Shown one piece after another: positions 1 to 7,037 of a DNA stretch of 26,539 nucleotides. This DNA comes from a virus. The notes under the pieces were generated by a model. That model had not been told where the DNA came from. It saw nothing but the letters and a program-made list of their open reading frames with translations, and did not search any database. Location: positions 1 to 26,539 of the IMG/VR virus record IMGVR_UViG_3300025894_001524; one strand, written 5' to 3'. The translations under genes were made by a program, and so were the position numbers. The stretch's first letter is position 1; every line of letters begins with the position of its first letter.

Positions 1-296
1 CTGCATCTAAAGTAGAAACTTTGCTCAGTGACCTAGAGCAAGGAATGCATTTTCGTGTGTTTATAACAGGCGGTGGTTGTTCAGGGTTTGAGTATGGATT
101 TACTTTTGATGAAGATCCAGAAGAAGATGATATTGTTATAGAAACTTCTGTGCCCATGTTAGTTGACAATCTAAGTTATCAATATTTAGATGGATCAATT
201 GTAGATTATAGAGTTGACTTACAGGGTGCAAGATTTCTTATTGTAAATCCTAATGCAAAAACAACCTGCGGATGTGGAAACAGTTTTAGTATATGA
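1..296 (+). CDS. A-type iron-sulfur cluster carrier (IscA/ErpA/HesB family), 5' end outside window
   Basis: The reading frame is open from the first base of the window, so the true start lies upstream; the TTG at 21 is only the first possible start inside it. The protein has the family signature: [11 protein letters not shown] in the first half and CGCGNSFSI at the C-terminus, giving the three cysteines (CSG and CGC) that bind the Fe-S cluster or iron in IscA, ErpA and HesB. About 97 codons are visible; these proteins are usually 105-120 aa, so only some 10-20 residues are missing. Family members pass Fe-S clusters to apo-enzymes in the cytoplasm. Such genes are known as auxiliary metabolic genes in marine phages. 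Which subfamily it belongs to cannot be decided. The stop overlaps the next gene's ATG (ATGA at 293-296), so the two are probably translationally coupled. Confidence 0.93.
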   Translation, partial: ASKVETLLSDLEQGMHFRVFITGGGCSGFEYGFTFDEDPEEDDIVIETSVPMLVDNLSYQYLDGSIVDYRVDLQGARFLIVNPNAKTTCGCGNSFSI

Positions 297-496
297 AAAT
301 AACATTTAAACATTTAAAAACAGGCGAGACGGTAGTAAAAGATTGTAAAAAAATGCCCGATCATTTTAACAACCCAAACAGTGATAAAATGCTAGTTTGG
401 AGTTATACTGATGGTTGTATTATGGATATAGAAAAGTCTACAATAATTAGCATAGAGGAAAATAAAAGTGGAAAAAGTAAGAAAAAACGTAAATGA
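293..496 (+). CDS. Small hypothetical phage protein (67 aa)
   Basis: This is a 67-residue ORF starting inside the ATGA overlap with the Fe-S carrier gene, which supports co-translation. It begins [15 protein letters not shown] and ends in a very basic tail (GKSKKKRK). The middle has a WSYTDG segment that could be a small beta fold. I recognise no family. Coding is supported by the tight coupling and the lack of any competing frame. The position next to an Fe-S carrier gives only weak grounds for guessing a role, and none is assigned. Confidence 0.65.
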   Translation: MKITFKHLKTGETVVKDCKKMPDHFNNPNSDKMLVWSYTDGCIMDIEKSTIISIEENKSGKSKKKRK

Positions 497-500
497 TATT

Positions 501-596
501 ATGGTTAAATTTAACTGGGATGAAACTGATTTAGTGATAGCTTCAGCGTCCATTAGTTTTGTTCTTTATGCTGTAATAGACTACTTGGTGTTCTGA
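501..596 (+). CDS. 31-aa single-pass membrane microprotein
   Basis: ATG at 501 opens a 31-codon frame whose TGA (594-596) overlaps the ATG of the next gene at 596 (TGATG). It fills what would otherwise be a 100-base gap. The peptide starts MVKFNWDETD and continues into about 20 hydrophobic residues (LVIASASISFVLYAVIDYLV), so a single membrane helix with a short acidic N-terminal end is likely. There is no clear Shine-Dalgarno sequence; it begins only four bases after the preceding stop, so translation by reinitiation is plausible. Function is unknown. Support comes from the junctions on both sides and the clean hydrophobic pattern. Confidence 0.55.
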   Translation: MVKFNWDETDLVIASASISFVLYAVIDYLVF

Positions 597-829
597 TGAG
601 CTGGAGCTATAGAGTAGTTAAAAAAGAAGACATATATGGTATACATGAAGTCTACTATGATGACGATGGTAAGCCTGACATGTGCACAGAAAATTCAATC
701 ACAATGGATGCTGACTCTGCTGATGACTTAGAATGGATGATCAAGCAATTCAAAATTGCAATGAATCAACCTTGGTTAAACTACACAGATTTTTGCGAAG
801 AAACAGATGACCCCACAACAAATAACTGA
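596..829 (+). CDS. Conserved small hypothetical phage protein (77 aa)
   Basis: The protein starts MSWSYRVVKKEDIYGIHEVYYDDDGKP and is strongly acidic toward the end (EETDDPTTNN). From memory, small proteins with a similar N-terminal pattern (MSW-YRV, YGIHEVYYD-DG) recur in T4-like marine phages, where they have no known function. The N-terminal half reads as a short antiparallel beta unit and the second half (DDLEWMIKQFKIAMNQP) as an amphipathic helix. Its ATG overlaps the stop of the upstream microprotein, and its own end overlaps the next gene by 23 bases. No catalytic motif is visible. Confidence 0.75.
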   Translation: MSWSYRVVKKEDIYGIHEVYYDDDGKPDMCTENSITMDADSADDLEWMIKQFKIAMNQPWLNYTDFCEETDDPTTNN

Positions 830-1037
830 GCACAAACGCCAATGGAGACCTGGTTACGCTGTAAGATTACACAGCGATCTAGAAACTCGTGGCAAGGACT
901 GGTGTAAGCGACAGTGTTCTCAAGAAGAATGGCATTTTCTGAAGTATACTAATGTATATGAGCATACATTTCAATTTGAAAATATAATGGCAGCACAAAA
1001 TTTTGAAATGGAATTTGCCCCTTACACAAATCAATAA
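807..1037 (+). CDS. Small hypothetical protein (76 aa)
   Basis: This ORF begins within the last 23 bases of the preceding gene in a different frame and encodes MTPQQITEHKRQWRPGYAV onward, a mixed-charge soluble protein. It is rich in aromatic residues (four Trp/Tyr and several Phe in the second half: CSQEEWHFLKYTNVYEHTFQF) and has two cysteines near the centre (DWCKRQCSQ). No signal peptide or membrane segment is present. I do not recognise the family. Position and overlap suggest it is co-transcribed with the genes before it and the dehydratase that starts 16 bases later. Confidence 0.65.
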   Translation: MTPQQITEHKRQWRPGYAVRLHSDLETRGKDWCKRQCSQEEWHFLKYTNVYEHTFQFENIMAAQNFEMEFAPYTNQ

Positions 1038-1052
1038 CACAACAGGATACAC

Positions 1053-2075
1053 ATGAAAACAATACTAGTAACAGGCGGTGCAGGATTTATTGCACATCAT
1101 TTTATAGACACAATTTTAAAAACAACCGATTGGCGCATAGTGTGCTTGGACAGATTGGATTACAGTGGAAACCTCAACAGGCTACATGAAGTTGTGTCTG
1201 CATATCCAGTAGAGACTCGCAAGCGTGTGCGTATTGTGCATCACGATCTAAAAGCAGAACTTAACCCGCAAATTGTTAGCACTATAGGCAAAGTGGATAT
1301 TATTGCACACCTAGCAGCAGGCTCACATGTGGATCGCAGTATTAGTAATCCCATGGAATTTGTAATGGACAATGTTGTAGGCACCACAAACTTGTTAAAC
1401 TATGCTCGTAACTTAGACAGTTTAGATCAGTTTATTTACTTCAGCACAGACGAAATATTTGGACCAGCGCCAGATGGTGTAAAGTATTCTGAAAACGATC
1501 GTTATAACAGTACCAATCCATACAGCGCAAGTAAAGCAGGTGGTGAGGAGATGGCGGTTGCATTTGAGAACACTTATGGCTTGCCAGTTATTATTACTCA
1601 CACTATGAATGTGTTTGGTGAAAGACAGCATCCAGAAAAGTATATTCCCATGTGCATTAAGAGAACCAGAGATGGTGAACTTATCACAGTGCACAGTAAC
1701 TCAGCTAAAACCAAAGCAGGTAGTAGACATTACATTCATGCTGAGGATGTTAGCAGTGCAGTAATGTTTTTATTGAATGCAGATTTAAGCAAGCTGGAAC
1801 CAGACTATGGTAATGCAAAATGCCAGAAGTTTAATATTGTGGGTTCAGAGGAGTTAGACAATTTACAACTAGCACAGTTTATTGCTGATGTGCAAGGCAA
1901 ACCTCTTAACTATGAGATGCTAGATTTCCACAGTGCTAGACCTGGACATGATTTACGTTATGCACTTAGCGGCGAAAAAATGGAACAAATGGGCTGGAAA
2001 CCTCAACCTGTGTTTGATAGACTAGAGCAAACGGTAAAATGGACACTTGACAACAACCGATGGTTAGTTATATAA
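1053..2075 (+). CDS. NAD-dependent sugar-nucleotide 4,6-dehydratase, RmlB-like (extended SDR)
   Basis: A 340-aa protein of normal RmlB length. The Rossmann NAD-binding motif VTGGAGFIAHH is near residues 5-15; the usual third glycine of GxxGxxG is alanine here. The catalytic triad region STDEIFG (around 130) carries the Thr-Asp-Glu set diagnostic of 4,6-dehydratases rather than simple epimerases. The YSASKAGGEE segment supplies the YxxxK catalytic pair, and the HYIHAEDVSSAV block is typical of the C-terminal substrate domain. Family enzymes convert dTDP- or UDP/GDP-hexose to the 4-keto-6-deoxy sugar, an early step of deoxysugar and surface polysaccharide synthesis. In phages such genes are thought to alter host LPS or supply sugars for modification. 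The exact nucleotide sugar cannot be told. A Shine-Dalgarno sequence (AGGA, 1043-1046) precedes the ATG. Its stop codon lies inside the -10 hexamer of the next gene's promoter. Confidence 0.92.
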   Translation: MKTILVTGGAGFIAHHFIDTILKTTDWRIVCLDRLDYSGNLNRLHEVVSAYPVETRKRVRIVHHDLKAELNPQIVSTIGKVDIIAHLAAGSHVDRSISNPMEFVMDNVVGTTNLLNYARNLDSLDQFIYFSTDEIFGPAPDGVKYSENDRYNSTNPYSASKAGGEEMAVAFENTYGLPVIITHTMNVFGERQHPEKYIPMCIKRTRDGELITVHSNSAKTKAGSRHYIHAEDVSSAVMFLLNADLSKLEPDYGNAKCQKFNIVGSEELDNLQLAQFIADVQGKPLNYEMLDFHSARPGHDLRYALSGEKMEQMGWKPQPVFDRLEQTVKWTLDNNRWLVI

Positions 2076-2076
2076 T
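2047..2076 (+). promoter_or_regulatory. Sigma70-type promoter for the Pol III-like gene
   Basis: A perfect -35 TTGACA (2047-2052) and a perfect -10 TATAAT (2071-2076) are separated by 18 bases. The predicted transcription start, 7 bases past the -10, is position 2083, exactly the A of the downstream ATG. The -10 covers the dehydratase stop codon. This looks like an early promoter read by unmodified host polymerase. Confidence 0.8.
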
Positions 2077-2082
2077 ATACAT

Positions 2083-2670
2083 ATGAAATATGATTTTGAT
2101 GTAGACATTGACTTAGCAGATCGATCTGAAATATTAAACATACTGGATCATACCCCAGCTAGTATATTAAAGGATGGCAAGTATACAAAACACAATACAG
2201 GTGTATACTTGCAAAATATTCCTGTAATGCCGTTGGAAGGATATAGTTCAATAGATCATAAACGTGCCGAAACAGAAGGCTGGTTTAAAGTAGACTTTCT
2301 TAACAATAGCATATACAAAGATATACGTAACGAAGATCATTTAGATACACTGCTAAACAGAGAACCTTTATGGGAACTGTTACAACATGAGGAAGTTGTC
2401 AACCAATTGTTTCATATTAATAAGTATATTGACTTAATGCAAGAGTATAAGCCTAGTAGCGTAGAACACTTAGCCATGCTGCTAGCAATTATCCGACCAG
2501 CCAAGCGACACTTACGGGGCTTGGACTGGTCAAATGTTACCAAAACTGTATGGCAAGCCCCAGTAGATAACTCCTACTATTTCAAGAAGTCTCACGCCAT
2601 AAGCTATGCAATAGCTATTTGTGTTCAATTAAATTTAATTTGTGAGAAACTAAGTAGTTTTGCGGATTAG
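2083..2670 (+). CDS. Small protein with DNA polymerase III alpha-like motifs (195 aa)
   Basis: The motifs of bacterial Pol III alpha (C family) appear in the right order. DFDVDIDLADRSEIL at residues 4-18 resembles the catalytic PDxDxDF block. GWFKVDFL near 66 resembles KFDFLGL. YKPSSVEHLAMLLAIIRPAK near 126 resembles the LKP...RPGPM block. YYFKKSHAISYAIA near 170 resembles FNKSHA-AYA. True Pol III alpha is about 1,160 aa, so this is at most a skeleton of the palm and fingers, without PHP, beta-binding or tau-binding parts, and is unlikely to be a full polymerase. I recall similar ~200-aa proteins of unknown role in marine T4-like phages. It has no Shine-Dalgarno site and its ATG coincides with the predicted start of its own sigma70 promoter. 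The 3' end overlaps a convergent minus-strand gene by 21 bases. Homology to Pol III is inferred from motifs only. Confidence 0.85.
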   Translation: MKYDFDVDIDLADRSEILNILDHTPASILKDGKYTKHNTGVYLQNIPVMPLEGYSSIDHKRAETEGWFKVDFLNNSIYKDIRNEDHLDTLLNREPLWELLQHEEVVNQLFHINKYIDLMQEYKPSSVEHLAMLLAIIRPAKRHLRGLDWSNVTKTVWQAPVDNSYYFKKSHAISYAIAICVQLNLICEKLSSFAD

Positions 2671-3021
2671 TTGGATACTGCGGCGTTTGATACGTTTCTT
2701 TAAAAGTGTTTGCATGCTAGTTACTGGACCAAAAAGTATTTTTACATCTTTGTTTGAAAATGTTTTGATACATTCCTTGAATCCAATCATTTCGTGCCTA
2801 AGAAAAATGTCAATAGGGATTTGCCGGTTACTTTCCCACCACCATAATTCTCCAAGTTCTAAGAATTTTTGTTTAAGATTTACTGAATGAATTGACTCTA
2901 CGTCGTAAAATGTAGTAATTTGGTTATCTTGATTTATTACAATCCCTACATATTCTTTTCCTGCATAGGAAATACCAGTTAGAAACTCTAAATTCTCGTA
3001 ATTATCATTGTCGCCTGCCAT
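2650..3021 (-). CDS. Conserved hypothetical phage protein, the only minus-strand gene
   Basis: A 123-aa reading frame on the minus strand fills a 380-base interval with no credible + strand gene. The protein has ordinary composition, an N-terminal beta-rich half (EFLTGISYAGKEYVGIVINQ), a central ELWWWESNRQIPIDIFL segment and a very basic C-terminus (KKRIKRRSIQLIRK). From memory the WWWESNR-IPI and FGPVTS...KRRSIQL patterns are conserved in T4-like marine phages, where no function is known; the basic tail hints at nucleic-acid binding. It converges on the Pol III-like gene with a 21-base overlap and is divergent from the gene at 3053, 31 bases separating the two start codons. No Shine-Dalgarno sequence is seen. 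A + strand ORF over the same bases is judged a shadow. Confidence 0.78.
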   Translation of the reverse strand: MAGDNDNYENLEFLTGISYAGKEYVGIVINQDNQITTFYDVESIHSVNLKQKFLELGELWWWESNRQIPIDIFLRHEMIGFKECIKTFSNKDVKILFGPVTSMQTLLKKRIKRRSIQLIRKTT

Positions 3022-3039
3022 GTGTATTTATTTAGCAAA

Positions 3040-3047
3040 GATAAATA
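3040..3047 (+). promoter_or_regulatory. Late promoter GATAAATA for the gene at 3053
   Basis: The octamer matches the NATAAATA late element of T4-like phages. With T4 spacing (element at -13 to -6) transcription would begin at 3053, the first base of the ATG, leaving no leader. Confidence 0.65.
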
Positions 3048-3052
3048 TAGTT

Positions 3053-3856
3053 ATGAGTAATACTGACAATAAATTATATCTCTATGAAAACAGCATTGAT
3101 TTAGTTGTAACAACTGATCATATTTATGTGGATAACAGGCCTATGAATTCAAGATATCTAAAAATACACAAAGGTGTATCAAATGAACTTATTTTTAATG
3201 TAAGAAATAGGGATAGGAAGTTGCAAAATGTAGCTCCCGACACAATAAGAGCTTACATAGTAGATCCTACTACCGGTACTAGAGTGGTAACTAAAATATT
3301 AGAAAACACACTAGATTTAGGTAAAGTTAAACTGTATATCTTTGAAGGTGACATACAAAATTTATCTCAGGGTTTATATCATATGTTCCTAACTCGTTCT
3401 ACCGTAGAAAACGAAGATACGCCGTTTTACGCTGATCAAAACAACAACATGCGCTTTACTATAGAAATCAGTGATCAAGGTTACGCAAGTCCTATTGCTA
3501 CACAGGAACAAAACACTTTTGTACAAACATCTAACACTTTGTTAGGCGATGATGCAAATATTTTTGTAACAAATGCATTACTAGGTAATCTAGAGAAGAA
3601 CTTTCCTAACGCATCCCACACTGCTGCATTCTATCTGGATGGCTTTACAGGAAACATCACAGTGCAAGCAAGTTGTATGCGATCAACTCCTGACTTAGAG
3701 GACCTAAGTACTGACTGGTTCGATGTAAACAGCTTGTCAATTTCAGACGCTAATATAACACTAGCCCACACTAATTTTCAAATTAACTGTAATTGGATTC
3801 GGGTAGTTAGCGAACCAATAACAGGTGATGTTTCTAAAGTACTACTTCGCAATTGA
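3053..3856 (+). CDS. Putative virion structural protein (267 aa)
   Basis: The chosen start is the ATG at 3053 (MSNTDNKLYLYENSIDL). A longer frame opens at 3008 but would run through the late promoter and the divergent gene's start. The 267-aa protein is soluble, beta-rich and has no signal peptide. It contains an Ig-like stretch in the middle (KLYIFEGDIQNLSQGLYHMFLTRS) and a C-terminal part (INCNWIRVVSEPITGD) of a type I recall from structural proteins of T4-like marine phages. Late promoter control supports a virion role, although it sits between replication genes. Its stop overlaps the -35 box of the primase promoter. The precise location in the particle is unknown. Confidence 0.75.
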   Translation: MSNTDNKLYLYENSIDLVVTTDHIYVDNRPMNSRYLKIHKGVSNELIFNVRNRDRKLQNVAPDTIRAYIVDPTTGTRVVTKILENTLDLGKVKLYIFEGDIQNLSQGLYHMFLTRSTVENEDTPFYADQNNNMRFTIEISDQGYASPIATQEQNTFVQTSNTLLGDDANIFVTNALLGNLEKNFPNASHTAAFYLDGFTGNITVQASCMRSTPDLEDLSTDWFDVNSLSISDANITLAHTNFQINCNWIRVVSEPITGDVSKVLLRN

Positions 3857-3880
3857 CAAAATAATAAATTGTGCTATACT
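3853..3880 (+). promoter_or_regulatory. Sigma70-type promoter with extended -10 for primase-helicase
   Basis: The -35 TTGACA (3853-3858) and -10 TATACT (3875-3880) are separated by 16 bases, with TG one base upstream of the -10 (extended -10, TGCTATACT). The predicted start, 7 bases past the -10, is 3887, the A of the primase ATG. The -35 overlaps the stop codon of the upstream gene. Confidence 0.78.
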
Positions 3881-3886
3881 AGTTAA

Positions 3887-4864
3887 ATGCTAGAAGAAAT
3901 AGTTTCATCTGTACACAGTCTACTAACAGAACATTTGCCAATACGCAATTCTAAAACGCCTAGTGGCTGGATAACCTTTGACTGTGTTATGTGTCCAGAC
4001 AAACGCAAACGTGCAGGAATTATACAGCAAGGTCCTCGTATAAGTTATAATTGTTTTAATTGCGGGTTTAAAACTGGCTGGAGTCCTAGTCCATTCTTAG
4101 GCAAAAAGTATAAGGAAATTGCGTCTAGGTTAGGCGCAGACAATAAAGCAGTTCATGCAGTTCAATTAGATCTTTTGAAGTACAGTGAAGAATTAGAATC
4201 GGCAGAAATAGACACATCGTTTAATTATATAAACAAAAAGTTTGATCCAGTTGAACTACCTGACAGTGCTATAAGTATAGATGACTTGCCTTCAAATCAC
4301 GAACTTGTAGAATATGCTAAAAGCAGAGGAATATATGGACTGTACCCGTTATTACATTTTACAGATTTGCTAAACAAACGTAGAGTAATAGTACCTTTTA
4401 TGTTTAATAATGAACTTGTGGGTTGGAGCGGTAGACATATAGCTCCCCCTGATAAAAACACAGCAAAATATTTACATAATCTGCAACCAGGATATGTGTT
4501 TAACATAGATCAATTTACAGCACAGGAACGAGAAATAATTATTGTGGTAGAAGGCATATTTGATGCTTTGCTTGTAGACGGAGTAAGCATTCTAGGTAAT
4601 AAGGTTACAGCAGAACAGGCACATCTAATAACACAATTAAACAAGCGAGTAATCGTGTGCCCTGACAAAGATGAAGCAGGAAAAGAGTTAATTAAGCAAA
4701 GTATAGCATTAGGTTGGGAAGTAAGTTTTCCTCCCTGGGCACCTGACATAAAAGATGCAGCAGATGCTTGCGCCAAATACGGAAGGCTCGCAACTGTGGC
4801 AAGTATAATTAAACATGCAACAGACAATGATATTAAAAAAGAAGTTAAGATGAGGATGATGTGA
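3887..4864 (+). CDS. DNA primase, T4 gp61-like (zinc finger plus TOPRIM)
   Basis: At 325 aa it is close to T4 gp61 (about 340). An N-terminal zinc-binding domain has CVMC (Cys33, Cys36) and CFNCGF (Cys56, Cys59), which in this family helps recognise the priming site. A TOPRIM catalytic core follows: IIVVEGIFDALLV near residue 218 provides the conserved Glu and VCPDKDEAGKELI near 257 the DxD metal-binding pair. It synthesises the RNA primers for lagging-strand replication and acts with the helicase encoded directly downstream. The helicase GTG start overlaps this gene's TGA (GTGA, 4861-4864), implying coupled translation of the two primosome parts. No Shine-Dalgarno sequence is present; the position is taken up by the promoter -10, so a leaderless mRNA is likely. 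Confidence 0.94.
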   Translation: MLEEIVSSVHSLLTEHLPIRNSKTPSGWITFDCVMCPDKRKRAGIIQQGPRISYNCFNCGFKTGWSPSPFLGKKYKEIASRLGADNKAVHAVQLDLLKYSEELESAEIDTSFNYINKKFDPVELPDSAISIDDLPSNHELVEYAKSRGIYGLYPLLHFTDLLNKRRVIVPFMFNNELVGWSGRHIAPPDKNTAKYLHNLQPGYVFNIDQFTAQEREIIIVVEGIFDALLVDGVSILGNKVTAEQAHLITQLNKRVIVCPDKDEAGKELIKQSIALGWEVSFPPWAPDIKDAADACAKYGRLATVASIIKHATDNDIKKEVKMRMM

Positions 4865-6231
4865 GCGAAATTACAGAATACACAGAAGAAATACAGCATT
4901 TGTTTTTACAATTTTTAGTGAGTGACCCTGATTTGTTTAGCAGATGTCTAAACATCGTGGATGCTGATAATTGGAATCGTAAATTTAAACCCACAATAGA
5001 ATTATTAATGAATCATAGTAAAGACTATAACACGATTCCAACACTGGAGCAAATACGTGCTGTGGGCAAAATTGATATTGAGGTAATACAGAATGTAACA
5101 CCTGAGCATCAAGACTGGTTTCTTAACGAGTTTGAGACTTTTTGTAGGCACAAGGCATTAGAGAAAGCAATCATAGAAAGCACTGATGATTTGGAAAAGC
5201 AAAATTACGGTGCAGTAGAAGACAAGATTAAGAAGGCAGTTCAAATTGGGCTAGTGAAAGACTTGGGACTAGACTATTTTGACAATCCCAAAGAACGTTT
5301 AGAGTGGATTAAAGCACAGAGTGGCGCAACCAGTACGGGCTGGAAAGGCATTGATCAGAAGCTGTATGGCGGCGTAAACAGAGGTGAGATCACAATATTT
5401 GCAGGTGGTTCAGGTTCGGGCAAAAGTTTGTTCCTGCAGAACTTTGGTGTTAACTGGGCATTAGCAGGATTAAATGTTGTTTACATTAGTTTAGAGCTCA
5501 GTGAGCAGTTAGTAAGTATGCGTTTAGACAGCATGGTAAGTGGATATGCAGCAAAAGACATTATGCGTAACATGGATGATGTTGATCTAAAAGTGCGTAT
5601 GAAAGGCAAAAAGTCTGGAAAATTGCGTGTTAAGTATATGCCTAGCGGAATGACAACAAATGATATACGTGTGTTTTTGCGAGAGTATGAGATTCAAAGT
5701 GGTATAAAAGTAGATTGTTTGTTAGTTGATTACTTAGACTTAATGAGTCCTATCAGTGTTAAGATTTCAGCAGAGAATATGTTTGTTAAAGACAAGTATG
5801 TGAGTGAAGAATTGCGTAATTTAGCAATGGAACGTAACCTATTAATGGTAACAGCAAGCCAGTTAAACAGAAGTGCAGTAGAAGAAATAGAGTTTGACCA
5901 CAGTCATATTGCGGGTGGTATTAGTAAGATTAACACAGCAGACAATGTTGTGGGTATTTTTACTAGTAATGCTATGCGTGAGCGTGGTAGATATCAGATA
6001 CAGTTTATGAAAACCAGAAGCAGTAGTGGTGTAGGACAAAAAGTAGACTTAAAATTTGACAAGGATACACTGCGTATTGAGGATTTGGAAGAAGGTGATG
6101 AGGACGCAATGAGTATGACTACAAGCAGCCTTATGTCTCAACTTAAAAAATCAGGCACAATCAAAGATGAACCCAAAGAGGAAAGTGTTGAGAGCAGCTT
6201 GCAGTTAAGAGATTTTCTTAAAAGAAAATGA
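4861..6231 (+). CDS. Replicative DNA helicase, DnaB-like (T4 gp41 type)
   Basis: 456 aa, similar to T4 gp41 (475 aa). The N-terminal ~150 residues are helical as in DnaB-type N domains. The RecA-like motor follows with Walker A FAGGSGSGKSLFLQN near residue 182, an ISLELSE segment (motif H1a, catalytic Glu), Walker B CLLVDYLDLMSP near 289 and the motif H3-like VTASQLNRSAVEE with Gln and Arg near 335. It should form a hexamer unwinding DNA 5'-3' ahead of the fork and recruit the primase. The start is GTG at 4861: it overlaps the primase stop, AGGATG just upstream can serve as ribosome site, and no alternative ATG fits. A late promoter begins within its stop codon, separating the replication operon from the late genes that follow. 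Confidence 0.95.
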   Translation: MSEITEYTEEIQHLFLQFLVSDPDLFSRCLNIVDADNWNRKFKPTIELLMNHSKDYNTIPTLEQIRAVGKIDIEVIQNVTPEHQDWFLNEFETFCRHKALEKAIIESTDDLEKQNYGAVEDKIKKAVQIGLVKDLGLDYFDNPKERLEWIKAQSGATSTGWKGIDQKLYGGVNRGEITIFAGGSGSGKSLFLQNFGVNWALAGLNVVYISLELSEQLVSMRLDSMVSGYAAKDIMRNMDDVDLKVRMKGKKSGKLRVKYMPSGMTTNDIRVFLREYEIQSGIKVDCLLVDYLDLMSPISVKISAENMFVKDKYVSEELRNLAMERNLLMVTASQLNRSAVEEIEFDHSHIAGGISKINTADNVVGIFTSNAMRERGRYQIQFMKTRSSSGVGQKVDLKFDKDTLRIEDLEEGDEDAMSMTTSSLMSQLKKSGTIKDEPKEESVESSLQLRDFLKRK

Positions 6232-6237
6232 TAAATA
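6230..6237 (+). promoter_or_regulatory. Late promoter GATAAATA for the gene at 6266
   Basis: GATAAATACTG overlaps the helicase TGA stop. The expected transcription start near 6243 leaves a 23-base leader containing an AGAGGG ribosome site (6253-6258). Confidence 0.65.
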
Positions 6238-6265
6238 CTGTTAACTATAGCTAGAGGGAATTGCT

Positions 6266-6505
6266 GTGCGTAAAAGTAGAAGCATTCTGGAAGAACTTAA
6301 CCAGATATCAGTTGACAGAGACAGACATCAGGTATTACAGAATCGTGGTGAACACGTTATTATTAGTGCTATTCATCTCATTGAACAGATTGAACAAAAC
6401 TATGACGAACAAACAGCGAAAGATCTAACTAACAGGCTTATTAACAGCATTCGAGGAAGAGACAGCAATAAATTTGCTCGAGGAGTTAAGAAGACTCTCA
6501 ATTAA
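6266..6505 (+). CDS. Conserved small helical phage protein (79 aa)
   Basis: The GTG start at 6266 is preceded by AGAGGG at 6253-6258 with proper spacing, and a late promoter lies 29 bases upstream. The protein (MRKSRSILEELNQISVDRDRH...) is largely alpha-helical and basic, with a C-terminal block NSIRGRDSNKFARGVKK. From memory, proteins with the same beginning (MRKSRS-LEELN) and the same NSI-GRD--KF-RG-KK ending are common in T4-like marine phages. No function is known; late expression points to assembly or the virion. No membrane segment or enzyme motif is visible. Confidence 0.8.
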   Translation: MRKSRSILEELNQISVDRDRHQVLQNRGEHVIISAIHLIEQIEQNYDEQTAKDLTNRLINSIRGRDSNKFARGVKKTLN

Positions 6506-6514
6506 GGCATTGTT

Positions 6515-7033
6515 ATGGCTAAAAACGACAATCTATCTATAAGCGATGATTCTTCCATAACAATTCCATTACGTAACCTTATTGGATTAATTGCTACAGC
6601 AGGTGTTGTAGTAATGGGCTATTTCCAATTAACTGAACGAATCACAATGTTAGAACGTGATTTACATTTAGCAGAACGTTATATAGAACAAAACAGCGAA
6701 TTCCGCATTAAATGGCCATTGGGTGAACTAGGTTCATTGCCTGCTGATGTAATGCAAGACAGCCAAATACTTGCATTAAATAAAGTAGTAACAGCCAATT
6801 CTGACTTTCGTATTAATTGGTCACCACCACCCGAAGTTCAGGAATCAGTTAGAACAAATCACGAACAAGAAATTAGAATTTCTTTCCTTCAAGACCGTGT
6901 AGCAGTTGTAGAAAAGCAACTGTCGTCTATAGGTCAAATGGCAGTAGTTCAAAGTGGACACGAAGCAGAAATTCGAACTCAGGGTGAAAAAATAGAAACA
7001 CTGTTTGATCTCTGGAATTCTAAACCTCAATAA
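6515..7033 (+). CDS. Membrane-anchored coiled-coil phage protein (172 aa)
   Basis: After a short N-terminal region there is one membrane helix (NLIGLIATAGVVVMGYFQL, about residues 21-40), then a long heptad-rich helix running into a NSEFRIKWPLGELGSLPAD block. A near-repeat, NSDFRINWSPPPEV, follows about 40 residues later, and another coiled coil closes the protein. I recall the TEFRIKWPRGE-GSLPAD motif from conserved hypothetical proteins of T4-like marine phages. The topology (N-terminal anchor, extended periplasmic or cytoplasmic rod) would suit a spanin-like or virion tube-associated role, but neither can be shown. It lies nine bases after the previous gene and lacks a strong ribosome site. 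Confidence 0.8.
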   Translation: MAKNDNLSISDDSSITIPLRNLIGLIATAGVVVMGYFQLTERITMLERDLHLAERYIEQNSEFRIKWPLGELGSLPADVMQDSQILALNKVVTANSDFRINWSPPPEVQESVRTNHEQEIRISFLQDRVAVVEKQLSSIGQMAVVQSGHEAEIRTQGEKIETLFDLWNSKPQ

Positions 7034-7037
7034 TTAG

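Noticed and set aside
2660-2890. 76-codon + strand frame opposite the minus-strand gene
   Set aside because: Its composition is unlike a protein, and the minus-strand frame contains patterns recalled from other phages.
3025-3032. AATAAATA on the minus strand as late promoter of the minus-strand gene
   Set aside because: Only three bases separate it from the ATG, so the transcript would start inside the gene; probably part of the AT-rich divergent region.
3008-3052. Upstream extension of the gene at 3053 (TTG at 3008 or ATG at 3020)
   Set aside because: It would run through the divergent gene's start and the late promoter, and the added residues look non-coding.
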